Below, piece by piece: positions 50,620 through 59,643 of a DNA stretch of 64,000 nucleotides; position 1 is the first letter of the stretch; each line of letters opens with the position of its first letter. The stretch is from Paenibacillus sp. BIHB 4019 (lineage in GTDB: Bacteria; Bacillota; Bacilli; Paenibacillales; Paenibacillaceae): positions 1,364,001 through 1,428,000 of the forward strand of contig NZ_CP016808.1 in assembly GCF_002741035.1 (NCBI RefSeq), given 5' to 3'. A program made the translations under genes and the position numbers. Under the pieces are notes generated by a model. That model saw only the letters and a program-made list of their open reading frames with translations. It ran no database searches and was not told where the DNA came from.

Positions 50620-50656
50620 AAAGAAGTACAACGCCTTACGAGCGATGTACTTCTTT
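50620..50656. other. Strong hairpin upstream of trpB
   Basis: AAAGAAGTACAACGC pairs with GCGATGTACTTCTTT (one mismatch) around a seven-base loop, with no T run. It lies between the methyltransferase stop and trpB start on the same strand. The rest of 50430-50810 shows nothing; I find no T-box consensus. Confidence 0.6.
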
Positions 50657-50810
50657 CACCATACTATATTTCCACCGGTTAGTTAAACTTGTAACGATAA
50701 TTAATTCAAAGATTACCGTTTCTATTTCATCATACTACTATGAAACTACCGGACGCTGCGTCAAGCTCAAGACTTGTTCAGCAAAACAGATGCTTTTGGG
50801 CAAAATCATG

Positions 50811-51581
50811 CTACACCGGCTTAATCGCCATCACTCTCAATCGTTTATAGTCCGCGTACCATGAACCGTCATGAAACAACTCGTTGCGGGCTTTGACCGC
50901 TATTTTCGAACACACAGCAGTGCGCTCCGCTTCGGACAGCGCTGTGAAGAAATTATCCGCGAAGCCCCGCAGCCAATGATTTAAGCCCTGCTCATTGTCA
51001 TTGATCTTTGTTGGCCGATTAAAGTGAACCGCATAGGTGACGCGGAAGCCCTGCTGCGCGAGCAATGTGCTGTATTCGGCGATACTTGGGAAATACCAAG
51101 GATTCAGCTTGCCAGCATCAATGCCGAAGTCCTCATGCAGCACTTCGCCAATAGCCTGAACAATCGTTTCCACATTTCCTTTTCCGCCAAACTCGGCAAC
51201 AAACCTGCCGCCAGGATTTAAGCTTTTCCATACATTAGCCAGTACCGAACTCGGGTTCTTCATCCAATGCAGCGCTGCGTTGGAAAATACGGCATCGAAC
51301 GTAGAGTCTACCGTAAAATGTTCGCCATTCCCCACAAAAAAATGGAGTTGGGGATATTTGCGCTGCGCCTGCCCAATCATTGACTCCGACAAATCCATTC
51401 CCGTTACATGTGCGCCAGCTTGACTTATTTCATACGCCAAATCTCCGGTTCCGCAGCCCAAATCAAAGATTTGCTCATCCTTGATCGGATTCAAAAGCCG
51501 AACAACATCCTTGCCCAATTCAGATACAAATCCAAGCTTGCGGTCATAATGATCAGATTGCCAAACTTGATCGGAGCTCAT
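50811..51581 (-). CDS. Class I SAM-dependent methyltransferase
   Basis: A 256-residue cytoplasmic methyltransferase. The SAM-binding motif I is FDLGCGTGDLAYEI near residue 40, then VTGMDLSESMIGQA, FDAVFSNAALHWM and LNPGGRFVAEFGGKGNV. The layout resembles trans-aconitate methyltransferases (Tam). The ATG at 51581 has GGGAG about eight bases upstream; a TTG at 51596 lies before that SD. The methyl acceptor is not certain. Confidence 0.88.
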   Translation of the reverse strand: MSSDQVWQSDHYDRKLGFVSELGKDVVRLLNPIKDEQIFDLGCGTGDLAYEISQAGAHVTGMDLSESMIGQAQRKYPQLHFFVGNGEHFTVDSTFDAVFSNAALHWMKNPSSVLANVWKSLNPGGRFVAEFGGKGNVETIVQAIGEVLHEDFGIDAGKLNPWYFPSIAEYSTLLAQQGFRVTYAVHFNRPTKINDNEQGLNHWLRGFADNFFTALSEAERTAVCSKIAVKARNELFHDGSWYADYKRLRVMAIKPV

Positions 51582-51872
51582 GGAACCATCTCCCAACTTT
51601 TATGTTAGGGATAGTATCGCATAGCACTATTTATAAGTTAAATATATAGATTCTATATACATTATAGTTTTAAACTATAATATTTCATCGTGAACTCTTA
51701 TAATATAGTCATGCTTCTTGGTTAATTAACCTCATAAAATTTCATCACAGCGGGCAGCTTAGCCGAAGCTTGTCACCCTATTACATTAGACCTTTTTGTA
51801 TCGCAGTGAAAAAGAGAGGCCTGCACTGTTGCATTTCATTCGTGAAGATGCGGCATTACTATGCTCATTTAA

Positions 51873-52130
51873 CTAAGACCAAGTTATACCCAATACTGTA
51901 TAACCCCGCATTAAGCCTATGAAAAATGCAAATATCAGAGACGTAACAAGTATTATTAAAAAAGTTACGCTCTCAGGTATATTTTTAATCCTATTAATGA
52001 AAAACACAACAGCGAAAAAGGCAATCATCACTACGCCATATTTCAACTCTGTCGAAGAGAATAAAAGGATAAAGGCTAAAACGCCAATATATATCGTATA
52101 AAATGCTTTCTTATATGCTTTAGATTTCAT
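51873..52130 (-). CDS. Small membrane protein, 85 residues
   Basis: Three hydrophobic helices (AFYTIYIGVLAFILLFSS, YGVVMIAFFAVVFFINRI, VTFLIILVTSLIFAFFIG) with a basic N-terminus MKSKAYKK. AGGTGAATC precedes the ATG. No family is recognised. The 290 bp before it (towards 51581) and the 280 bp after it hold no other ORF. Confidence 0.65.
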   Translation of the reverse strand: MKSKAYKKAFYTIYIGVLAFILLFSSTELKYGVVMIAFFAVVFFINRIKNIPESVTFLIILVTSLIFAFFIGLMRGYTVLGITWS

Positions 52131-52338
52131 GATTCACCTGCCAATATTTCAAATCCTACTGAGTTGAATATAACCTGCTGCTTGGACTGTGCAAAGAAAG
52201 ACAGGAACCGTATCAAAGAGGAATGCTTCATGGCCCTTTTTTTGTAAACCTTTTGCCCGCTTTTCTAGGCTTTATTATGCTTACCCATTCTTTAGGCAGA
52301 GCCGTAATCGCAGCAACGTTTGAAAGATAATCATCATG

Positions 52339-52370
52339 AGGAGCAGCGGAGGTGATTCCTCACGCTGCTC
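52339..52370. terminator. Stem-loop downstream of the ABC exporter operon
   Basis: GGAGCAGCG pairs perfectly with CGCTGCTCC around a 14-base loop. It lies 45 bp past the stop codon of the 35-residue gene, though without a long T run. Confidence 0.5.
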
Positions 52371-52414
52371 CGGTCATTTTCAGAATCCGGCTCTGCCTCA
52401 GCTTTAAGCCTCGC

Positions 52415-52522
52415 TTACTCCAAAAGCCCCCAAATGCCATCAGGCAGCCACAGCTTCCTCACAATCAGGCATGCGATAAGCACGGCAGCGCCTAAAATAA
52501 TATTTTTGGTTACTTTATTCAT
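52415..52522 (-). CDS. 35-residue membrane peptide in the ABC exporter operon
   Basis: ATG at 52522 is preceded by AAAAAGGAGG, an excellent SD. The peptide MNKVTKNIILGAAVLIACLI is followed by VRKLWLPDGIWGLLE: one membrane helix and a short amphipathic tail. It starts 15 bp after the permease stop on the same strand and is too short for usual gene callers. It may be a small accessory subunit of the transporter. The opposite strand has no competing gene. Confidence 0.65.
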   Translation of the reverse strand: MNKVTKNIILGAAVLIACLIVRKLWLPDGIWGLLE

Positions 52523-52537
52523 AGCCGTTCCTCCTTT

Positions 52538-53254
52538 TTATTTATCGAACCGTTTTTTTCCGTACACCAGCAAGCACAGCGCCCCTGACAGAACCGTCCA
52601 CATCATCAGGCTAAGAAGATTTCCGCCCATTTCCGAAAGTCCCCCATTCTGATGAAGCTCTGATATGGCCACCACAAATTGCTGCGAGGGAAGCACATTA
52701 ATGATATTCATTAGGGCAGGCATATCCAAAGTCGGAACAAATATCGGTCCAAAAATAAACAGCAGCAGCAGTGGAAGGCCTACAATCGAAGATTCTGATG
52801 CCGTTCGTGCGATGAGGCCTATAATCGTACCCAATGCCATAAAAATAAGCAGCAGCAATACCGCCAATACTGTCAAAAAGAACAGATTCACATCGGGCAC
52901 ACCGGAAATCGCCAAGCAGGCGGCGATGACAATTAGAGCAAACAGCGTCGTTGTCGCGCTTTTCCCCGCAAGCACCTCCAGCTTTGTAGCAGGCGACAGC
53001 ATGAGGGAGCGCAAGGTATTCTTCTCCTTCTCTTCGGCAATCATATTCGCCTGAACAAAGGCTCCTGTTATGGAGATGGCAACTAGTATAGGAATGGAAA
53101 GAAACGTCAGGTCGCTCGGATCATTTTCTTTTTGTTTAAATAAAAGGGCTAGCAGTATGGGCATTCCTGCATTTAATAAAATTTGCGGATTGCGAATCGC
53201 ATCCTTCCATTCTTTTTTGACCATGGCTCTGAAGCGGCGTAAGGAAAACGTCAT
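52538..53254 (-). CDS. ABC-2 type exporter permease
   Basis: A 238-residue protein with six hydrophobic segments. The N-terminus RFRAMVKKEWKDAIRNPQIL and the cytoplasmic EEKEKNTLRSLMLSPATKLE loop are typical of ABC-2 exporters of the NatB/YhaP kind. It would pair with the ATPase at 53251, with which it overlaps by four bases. It resembles the cut-off permease at 63424 (AEEKERNTLRSLMMTPATT), showing that the two systems are paralogous. Confidence 0.88.
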   Translation of the reverse strand: MTFSLRRFRAMVKKEWKDAIRNPQILLNAGMPILLALLFKQKENDPSDLTFLSIPILVAISITGAFVQANMIAEEKEKNTLRSLMLSPATKLEVLAGKSATTTLFALIVIAACLAISGVPDVNLFFLTVLAVLLLLIFMALGTIIGLIARTASESSIVGLPLLLLFIFGPIFVPTLDMPALMNIINVLPSQQFVVAISELHQNGGLSEMGGNLLSLMMWTVLSGALCLLVYGKKRFDK

Positions 53255-54096
53255 TCCAGTCCCCTCCCCGTCAATTTCACAAAAATATCTCCCAGCGTAG
53301 GCTCATTGGAATGAATGGCTAACAATTCTTCTCTTCTTATTAAGTCCCGTATAAAGCCCGCTCCAACCTCATCATGCTGGACAATCTGCTTCCCGAGCGG
53401 CGTAGTCACGGTAATGGAACGGTCACCGTAACGAAGGCGCAGAGCCTGCGGCGTGTCGAGAGCCGAGATTTCGCCATTATTCAGAAAGGCTACGCGATCG
53501 CAAAGCGTTTCCGCTTCCTGCATATTGTGCGTTGTCAAAAAAATCGTCGTTCCCCGGCGGTTCATTTCACGCAGCGTTTTCTGAATACGCTCGCTATTTA
53601 CGGGGTCCAAGGCGGATGTGGGCTCATCAAGAAAAAGTATGTCCGGCTCATGCAAAATCGTTCTTGCCAGCGTCACCCGCTGCTTCATCCCTTTCGAGAG
53701 CCGTCCGACCAGCGTATGCTTGTCGCCGATTAAATTAACCGCATCAAGAACGGTTTCAATTCTTCGTTCCGGCACCCCATACAAGCAGCAAAACAAAGCC
53801 AAATTGTCATACACGCTAAGACGCTCATAAGTGCCGCTATTATCCGTAAGCACACCTATTCTGCCCAGAAACTCGGAAGGTCGGCTTCGTGCAGGATCGC
53901 TCCCCAGCACCTTCACTCGCCCGGAATTATAGAGCAGCTGCGAGGTAAGAATTTTCACCGTTGTCGTTTTGCCTGAGCCGCTGGGACCGAGGAAGCCGAA
54001 TATTTCCCCCTGCCGGACCTGAAAGCTAATCTTGTTCAGCGCTTGTTTCTTTTTGTACCGTTTTTCGAGGTCATGAACCTCAATAATCGATTCCAT
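53251..54096 (-). CDS. ABC exporter ATP-binding protein
   Basis: A 281-residue ATPase: Walker A GPSGSGKT at 37-44, Q-loop region ending GRIGVLTDNSGTYERLSVYD, signature LSKGMKQRV, Walker B ILFLDEPTSALDP, H-loop LTTHNMQEAE. The TDNSGxYERL stretch is shared with the paralogue at 62582. The start at 54096 has AAGGTG upstream; the open frame reaches to 54216 but over the intergenic region. The gene product of 54239, with a LytTR domain, is its likely regulator. Confidence 0.9.
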   Translation of the reverse strand: MESIIEVHDLEKRYKKKQALNKISFQVRQGEIFGFLGPSGSGKTTTVKILTSQLLYNSGRVKVLGSDPARSRPSEFLGRIGVLTDNSGTYERLSVYDNLALFCCLYGVPERRIETVLDAVNLIGDKHTLVGRLSKGMKQRVTLARTILHEPDILFLDEPTSALDPVNSERIQKTLREMNRRGTTIFLTTHNMQEAETLCDRVAFLNNGEISALDTPQALRLRYGDRSITVTTPLGKQIVQHDEVGAGFIRDLIRREELLAIHSNEPTLGDIFVKLTGRGLE

Positions 54097-54145
54097 CGTG
54101 ATTACACCTTCCCTTGACATGAGTAGCCGAAAGCTCCATCCCAGC

Positions 54146-54234
54146 TTAGCGGTGAACAGAGCTGTAAACAGCAAATTTCCCATGAAAAGATCCATTTGCG
54201 CGCTGAAAGCAGCCATTTTGGCGGTGAACGGAGC
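54146..54234. repeat. Imperfect direct repeats before the ABC ATPase gene
   Basis: TTAGCGGTGAACAGAGC (54146-54162) and TTGGCGGTGAACGGAGC (54218-54234) differ at three positions and are 72 bp apart, about seven helical turns. Read on the minus strand both contain GTTCACCGC. They are candidates for sites bound by the LytTR regulator just upstream. Confidence 0.5.
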
Positions 54235-54238
54235 AGAA

Positions 54239-55279
54239 TTACAGCCCTACAATCGTCTTCAGCTCTTCAAACTTCCCCTTGGATAATGGAATTCTGGATT
54301 TTTTATCGTCGTTTAGGACGAGACTGTAGCTGTTGCGGCTCCATACGATCAATTCGGCAATTTGGTCCAAATTGACAATATAGGAACGGTGGCAGCGATA
54401 AAACCGGAACGCCTTGAGCTTCGCCTCCAATTCCGCAAGCGTCCATGAACAAGCAAAGCTGCCGGCCTGCGTATACAAATGCGTAACGCCCTCGATGCTT
54501 TCGATAAAATGGACTTCGCCGGGATCTAGGAACACGTATTTGTCTTCGGTTTTTACCATGAACTTTGACAGTCTTGGGACATGGTGCTGCTCGCCGCTTG
54601 CAGCCTCAAGCTCATCGCCGCCGGGAACGGGCTCAGACTCAATGAATTCCGAGGCTTCCTGAATCGTAATCGGGGCAAGCGAGCTTCCCGTCAGCCCGTA
54701 AATACGATTTGATATCGAGAGCGCTTGCTCCAAAGTCGAGCACGTCACTAAAATCGCCTTATTTTGACGAAGCAGCTCCGCTATCATCCTTCTTACAATC
54801 ATGCAGCTCTCCAAATCGAGATTTTGCTCAGGGTCTTCCCAAATCAAAAGCTCCGGATCATGAAGAATGCTTCTTGCAAAACCGAGCAGCCGCCTCTCGG
54901 AATAGCTCAGTTTAGAAATCCGTTCGCTGGCCTTTCCCGCCAATCCGATATTGCTTAACAGCTCTTCTATCCCCGTTCGTATTCCATGCAGCTCCGCCCA
55001 AAATAACAAATACTCCCTAACCTTCAAGCGCTCATAAAGTCCTTCGTCCAAACAGCTGAATCCAACCTGTCCAGTTGCTTCGTCGCTGCCTAAGGAAAGC
55101 AGCTTCCCGCGATAGGAGATTTTGCAGCCGGAGGATACGTCCTCTCCTCTAACCGACCGAATGAACGTACGACCAATATCGTGATGGCATTGTATAACTA
55201 CGCATTGACCCGATTCCAGTTCAATGACATCTGAGCCAACTCCATTGCTTAAGGCTGTATTCGCAGCTAATTTATCCAT
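54239..55279 (-). CDS. LytTR regulator with a degenerate ABC ATPase domain
   Basis: A 346-residue protein. The first 225 residues follow the ABC ATPase outline but lack working motifs: the Walker A position reads HHDIGRT, the signature LSYSERRLLGFARSI, and Walker B LLIWEDPEQN, while FSCLDEGLYERLKVREYLLF matches the TDNSGxYERL region of real ATPases. The last 105 residues are a LytTR DNA-binding domain (FLDPGEVHFIESIEG, FRFYRCHRSYIVNLDQI, SYSLVLND). It probably senses the exporter through the ATPase-like part and regulates the adjacent transporter. SD is AGGAGG before ATG 55279. The gene at 61508 has the same design. Confidence 0.85.
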   Translation of the reverse strand: MDKLAANTALSNGVGSDVIELESGQCVVIQCHHDIGRTFIRSVRGEDVSSGCKISYRGKLLSLGSDEATGQVGFSCLDEGLYERLKVREYLLFWAELHGIRTGIEELLSNIGLAGKASERISKLSYSERRLLGFARSILHDPELLIWEDPEQNLDLESCMIVRRMIAELLRQNKAILVTCSTLEQALSISNRIYGLTGSSLAPITIQEASEFIESEPVPGGDELEAASGEQHHVPRLSKFMVKTEDKYVFLDPGEVHFIESIEGVTHLYTQAGSFACSWTLAELEAKLKAFRFYRCHRSYIVNLDQIAELIVWSRNSYSLVLNDDKKSRIPLSKGKFEELKTIVGL

Positions 55280-55457
55280 ATATAAAATGCCTCCTGCCGA
55301 GCTGATTTTATAGGTCAACCATTTGCTTCCTTATCTGCCATTGTACCACCGACGCACGCATCGGAGCAGCAAGCAAAAGTTCAGCAGCAGCTTCGGCTAG
55401 GGAGGAGCTTCGACAACGATTAGCGTTAGCGCTGAGCGGACGAGCAGCTGAAATAAA

Positions 55458-55503
55458 ACAGGGCCGGCAGCCACTCGTTAGAGTTGGACTTCCGGCCCTG
55501 TTT
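55458..55503 (-). terminator. Rho-independent terminator
   Basis: ACAGGGCCGG pairs with CCGGCCCTGT around a loop of 24 bases, with TTTTATTT following on the minus strand. It lies downstream of the decayed aldo/keto reductase and was probably its terminator. Confidence 0.8.
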
Positions 55504-55524
55504 GTGTGCGTACAGAGTGAGGGG

Positions 55525-55830
55525 AGGCGGCAAAAGCCACCTGTGCGCGTGGAAATCCTCGCTTGGCGGCGACCTTCGCGACATGCTGAGCTTTGGCAAA
55601 TTGCCATGCCAGCATGGAGGGTGCTCCGATGTATCTGGTACAAATTGATATAGTCCGTACCGAACCCTCTTAGACTGTTATCTACTTCGATCATGATAAC
55701 TTTCCTGGAAAGCTCTATCGCATTCGAACCCTTGCGCATCGGGACAAAAACCTTTGTAACAAGGACAGTCACGTCACGTCACGTCGAGCAAAGTCTTTAA
55801 ACGCGCGTCCGGCGATTTCTTCACTTATAT
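55525..55830 (-). pseudogene. Decayed aldo/keto reductase gene
   Basis: Pieces of one AKR protein occur in order but in different frames: ISEEIAGRAFKDFARRDVT, then VTKVFVPMRKGSNAIELS and GTDYINLYQIHR, then YIGAPSMLAWQFAKAQ, joined to VAKVAAKRGFPRAQVAFA from the C-terminal region. The first frameshift coincides with a GTCAC unit present three times (55768-55782); two units would restore the frame. The second break, near 55627-55640, lacks about 25 family residues. A third deletion joins WQFAKA to the C-terminal part. The N-terminus is missing. There is no function left. Confidence 0.75.
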
Positions 55831-56000
55831 CGCATCATTTAACACGAATGGAACAACGGGGTCTCGTTCAGAGAAAACCATTAAACGCAGATCGCGGGGT
55901 TCAAGTGATCATTTCTTCTGCCGGAAAATGAACTTTAAATGAAGCCCTTCCCATCGTCTCACAGTCAATACGCAAATACTTCATGAATCATTTAACGGAT

Positions 56001-57998
56001 TCAAATTTTAAAGCGAACAACCAATGTTTGCAGATTTTGGGCCAAATGAGCCAGCTCTTCCGCCGACGAAGCGATTTCTTCAATGGAAGCGACCTGCTCC
56101 TCTGTTGAAGCTGAAATACTTTCTGTTCCTGCAGCGTTCCGCTCGGACACCTCACTAACGAACTGAATGGCCTGAACAACCTCGACGGTGCTGGCGGACA
56201 TTTGTTCCGAAGCGGCAGCAATTCCTTCTACCTGGGAAGTCAGGTCATCAATAGCCGCGTTGATGTTCAAGAAAGCTTCATCTGCTGTTTGAACGGAGCG
56301 AATGCCGTCGTCCATCTTGGCTACACCACTGTTCACACTGACGATAACCTCGTCAATTTCCTGCCGAATCGCCTGCACCAGCTCCGCAATGTGCTTCGCA
56401 GAATTTCCGGACTGCTCGGCAAGCTTGCCAACCTCGCTTGCGACGATCGCGAAGCCGCGTCCGTGCTCGCCGGCACGTGCCGCTTCAATCGCAGCGTTCA
56501 ATGCAAGCAGATTCGTTTGCGATGCGAGCCCCGTAATTGTGGATACAAAGTGGCCAATAGCGACGGAATGATCGCCTAGGCGCTGTGCCGTTCCGGCGAA
56601 ATTTTGAACATAATTGCTTACGTCTTTCATATCGGTTACAGCGCTCTGAATTTTAGCAGTACCCGTACGTACTAGCCCGGTCGCTTGCTGGGCAGCCGAC
56701 GATACTTGCTGGGTGCTCGCTGTTATCAAATGAACGCCAGCGGACAGCTCCTTAATTTGCTGAGCTGTATGCTGCAGGCTTACAGCCTGCTTTTCAATTC
56801 CGTTTGCCGACTCTTCCGTAATCAGAGCGACTTGCTCGGACGCCTTGGACGTTTCGCTGGCGTTTGTTGACAGCTGCTCAGACGACTCCGCAAGCTGCAT
56901 CGCTGTACTGTTTACATCTCCTATGACGGCATGCAGCGCCTGGGTCATCCGGTTAAAGCTGCTGCTAAGCTGGCCGAGCTCATCATTGCTGATGTTGGTA
57001 AGCTCCAGCGTCAGGTTGCCGTGGCTGATTTCCTCGGAAGCCGCCACCAGCTGCTTCAGCGGCCGTGTAATGGAGCGAATCATATACGTGATGATCAGTG
57101 CGCTGATTGCAAAAGCAATCGAGACGACAAGCAGCGTCTTATACCATATCGGCTGGGCAGCCGCGCTCACTTCGCTATCGTCGATAACCCCCACCAGCAC
57201 CCAGCCTGTTTTTTCATTTGTCGTAATAAATGCATGCTGCTTGCTTCCATCCGTAGACGCATAGGCGAGACTTCCTTGCTTTTGCTCGAAAATATCAGGA
57301 TACGGCGAAGCTGTCGCTTCACTGCCTGCTTCTTCATTGGGATGCACAATAAATTTATTAGATTTATCCAGCACATATACATAGCCCTTTGTCCCGATCT
57401 TGGTAGAATTCACTAAATCGCTCAACGCCTTGAGCGAGAGGCTGACCGAAACAACACCATGCCCGTCCTTGGTAGTCTGGGCGACCGACACAACCACATT
57501 GCCCGTATTGCTGGAAATGTACGGCGAGATAATCGTAGGTTTTTCTTTATTTTCCGAAGCGCTTATGTACCAGGGCCGCTTGCGCGGATCATAATCTGCC
57601 GGATTTACCGCACTTTTCGGAGCGTTGACGTATACGCCTTGATCGGTGCCCACCGAAGCTAGTTCCACGTCGTCGTGTTTTTGTTTGTAGGCGTCCAGTA
57701 CCGCCCGTACGAATGGGTCCTCATTTCCCTGAACAGGACCAATATTGCCGGCTGGCAGCTGATCAGCCAAAAAATCCACATTTTTTTCGGTAGCGCCAAT
57801 CATCTGATTAATCGTTTCATTAAGCACTGCCAGCTTGCCCGATGCGCTTGCGAACATTTCCTCCTGCACCTTGGCGCGGGCAGTATTATAGGAAATGGCC
57901 CCTATACTCAGGCTGGGAAGCAATAAAATCATAACGAAAGCCCAAACCAGCTTGCTGCGTAAAGTAAGGGATTTTTGCCAAAGCCGCTTTTTGCTCAT
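56001..57998 (-). CDS. Methyl-accepting chemotaxis protein with dCache sensor
   Basis: A protein of about 665 residues. A first membrane helix ([20 protein letters not shown]) is followed by an extracellular double-Cache domain ([54 protein letters not shown]) and a second helix ([20 protein letters not shown]). A HAMP region then leads to the signalling hairpin with [20 protein letters not shown] and [15 protein letters not shown]. It senses a small extracellular ligand, often an amino acid or organic acid, and signals to CheA. The start ATG at 57998 fits family N-termini; the frame extends to 58082. The neighbours are unrelated. Confidence 0.9.
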   Translation of the reverse strand: MSKKRLWQKSLTLRSKLVWAFVMILLLPSLSIGAISYNTARAKVQEEMFASASGKLAVLNETINQMIGATEKNVDFLADQLPAGNIGPVQGNEDPFVRAVLDAYKQKHDDVELASVGTDQGVYVNAPKSAVNPADYDPRKRPWYISASENKEKPTIISPYISSNTGNVVVSVAQTTKDGHGVVSVSLSLKALSDLVNSTKIGTKGYVYVLDKSNKFIVHPNEEAGSEATASPYPDIFEQKQGSLAYASTDGSKQHAFITTNEKTGWVLVGVIDDSEVSAAAQPIWYKTLLVVSIAFAISALIITYMIRSITRPLKQLVAASEEISHGNLTLELTNISNDELGQLSSSFNRMTQALHAVIGDVNSTAMQLAESSEQLSTNASETSKASEQVALITEESANGIEKQAVSLQHTAQQIKELSAGVHLITASTQQVSSAAQQATGLVRTGTAKIQSAVTDMKDVSNYVQNFAGTAQRLGDHSVAIGHFVSTITGLASQTNLLALNAAIEAARAGEHGRGFAIVASEVGKLAEQSGNSAKHIAELVQAIRQEIDEVIVSVNSGVAKMDDGIRSVQTADEAFLNINAAIDDLTSQVEGIAAASEQMSASTVEVVQAIQFVSEVSERNAAGTESISASTEEQVASIEEIASSAEELAHLAQNLQTLVVRFKI

Positions 57999-58384
57999 AT
58001 TAACATTTCCCGCTTTCTCCAAGGTAATGTGGATACCTTCATAGTAGGGGACTTTTGTATCAGTTACAACAAAATTTGACATGTTTACGTTAAATTAATT
58101 TAACGAGCAAATGATAAGCTGACGGTCAAACCGTTGTGTTATTAACAAGTGACTCGAACCTGCGGCTTCATAAATAACAATGCATTTCATTTAAAATATC
58201 AATATGTTTATAATTGCTTTTATTCTATTTGCCATAGCAGGCAAGCTTACCGATTCGATCGCTTGCAAGCTAGAAATTCGCTTGCTGCGCTGGAGAGACA
58301 GCTTTAATGGATAGATTAACACTGCATTCTTAGTTATGGGCAATGCCCTTACTGCAAGCAAACGCCGATCTCGCTGGTCAGCCA

Positions 58385-58416
58385 GGCTGTCGATAAAGCA
58401 TCGGCAGCCTTTTTTG
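58385..58416 (+). terminator. Terminator in the long intergenic region
   Basis: GGCTGTCG pairs with CGGCAGCC, followed by TTTTTTG. It lies on the plus strand about 95 bp before the ATP-grasp gene with no gene upstream on that strand, so it could be an attenuator or end a small RNA. The rest of 57999-58511 is featureless; I matched no riboswitch consensus. Confidence 0.5.
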
Positions 58417-58511
58417 CATGTGTCGCCATAAATATGGACGAATCGTCACTTATGTTGCTTACTCATTTGACTTAGAATTACCGTAGAAGAATGAGAAAGG
58501 CTGTGATTTTA

Positions 58512-59234
58512 ATGGTGATCAAAAGAGACAAATGGCTGCAATATCGCATCCTTCGTAATGGGTCCTCTCTCGCCAAACGGCTGCCAGAAACACAGTTGCT
58601 TAAGAAGAGCACTTTATCGAAGATGCTGCTTCACTATCAAAGCGTCGTACTGAAACCTCGCGACGGGAGCTACGGAAAGAATATCGTGTTTATTAAACGA
58701 AACGGTGCGAACGCCTATCGTATGCATAACGAAAAAAATGCGGTCACCATGAGAGACACCGATAAACTGCTCCAAGAGCTCCGCAAAAACAAAAGAGGTC
58801 TTGCCTATATCGTCCAAAGACGTCTGCAGCTTGCTCAAATTCAACACAAGCCTTTCGACATGCGGATAATGGCTCAGCGAAAAAGAGGCTCTTCCTCCAC
58901 TTGGTGCGTGACAGGCTCATACGCGAAGGTTGCGGCGAAAGGATACTTAGTCACGAATGTGACTAGCTCTACTATTCCAGTGCTTGAGGCGCTAAAGCTG
59001 GCCCGAATCGGAGATCGGAGCTTGCTTGTCGAAGCGGAACGAATCGCTCTAATGGCTGCCAAACGACTGGGAGAGCGTTACCCCAAGCTAAGGCAAATCG
59101 GGTTCGACATAGGCATCGACACCAAGCGTCGGATTTGGATTATCGAAGGCAATTATCTACCGGACCTGCGCCCTTTCCGGCTCTTGAAGGATTCCTCGAT
59201 GTATCGCAGAATATTGTGGTATAAGAAACATTAA
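58512..59234 (+). CDS. YheC/YheD-type ATP-grasp spore-coat-associated protein
   Basis: A 240-residue protein. LPETQLLKKSTLSKMLLHYQ, VVLKPRDGSYGKNIVFIKR, FDMRIMAQRK, QIGFDIGIDTKRRIWIIEGN and YLPDLRPFRLL are landmarks of the YheC/YheD family, an ATP-grasp fold found in the Bacillus spore coat. The reaction is unknown. Its presence supports a spore-forming host. The ATG at 58512 is chosen over 58491 because GAGAAAGG then precedes it. A terminator follows at 59240. Confidence 0.85.
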   Translation: MVIKRDKWLQYRILRNGSSLAKRLPETQLLKKSTLSKMLLHYQSVVLKPRDGSYGKNIVFIKRNGANAYRMHNEKNAVTMRDTDKLLQELRKNKRGLAYIVQRRLQLAQIQHKPFDMRIMAQRKRGSSSTWCVTGSYAKVAAKGYLVTNVTSSTIPVLEALKLARIGDRSLLVEAERIALMAAKRLGERYPKLRQIGFDIGIDTKRRIWIIEGNYLPDLRPFRLLKDSSMYRRILWYKKH

Positions 59235-59239
59235 TGCCA

Positions 59240-59279
59240 AAAAGACGACCAGCCTTATAGCTTTGGCTTGTTGTCTTTC
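59240..59279 (+). terminator. Terminator of the ATP-grasp gene
   Basis: AAAGACGACCAGCC pairs with GGCTTGTTGTCTTT with two mismatches, followed by a short T-rich tail. Confidence 0.6.
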
Positions 59280-59319
59280 ATATTTGGCACCTATTCTTGA
59301 GCATGCCTTGTTTTGGTTT

Positions 59320-59643
59320 TTACCTGCGTTTACTGGAGCTTACAACCCGTGTCACTTGGAACCTATTTACCCCTACCTGTATAATGGCAAACCTGCTGAA
59401 AGAAGTTCCGGAGGAAGTATACGGCTCCGCTTGAATATCGCCACTCGGCGTTCTAACCGTTGCTGTAATTCTAGTGACCAAACAAACACCGCGGCCAGAG
59501 GCTCTCCAAGTCTCGTCACGCTGAACAGCATAATTGTCGTCGCTACAAAAGATAGATGCATATTCAACTTTCCCAAACGCATTAAACGAAGTTGAATTAG
59601 TTATCTGAACGGGGTCATAACCATTCGGTCCTCTATTTCCCAT
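59320..59643 (-). CDS. Unknown 107-residue protein
   Basis: AAGGGAGGT lies nine bases before the ATG at 59643, a strong SD. The protein begins MGNRGPNGYDPVQITNSTSF and is a compact beta-rich sequence with one central motif (TWRASGRGVCLVTRITATVR) and a basic tail. It has two cysteines and no signal peptide or membrane segment. The regular strand pattern suggests a small beta-sandwich, but I cannot name the family. It stands alone between the ATP-grasp gene and the orphan SBP. Confidence 0.6.
   Translation of the reverse strand: MGNRGPNGYDPVQITNSTSFNAFGKVEYASIFCSDDNYAVQRDETWRASGRGVCLVTRITATVRTPSGDIQAEPYTSSGTSFSRFAIIQVGVNRFQVTRVVSSSKRR

Noticed and set aside
52326..52340. Fur-like sequence AGATAATCATCATGA
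   Set aside because: It lacks both outer bases and sits downstream of the exporter operon, not at a promoter that makes sense.
55308..55772. 154-codon minus-strand ORF as an intact gene
   Set aside because: Only its first part is aldo/keto reductase; beyond the frameshift the translation is noise and runs through a terminator. Called a pseudogene instead.
58083..58420. Possible riboswitch upstream of the ATP-grasp gene
   Set aside because: A terminator is present, but I could match no aptamer consensus; only the terminator is reported.
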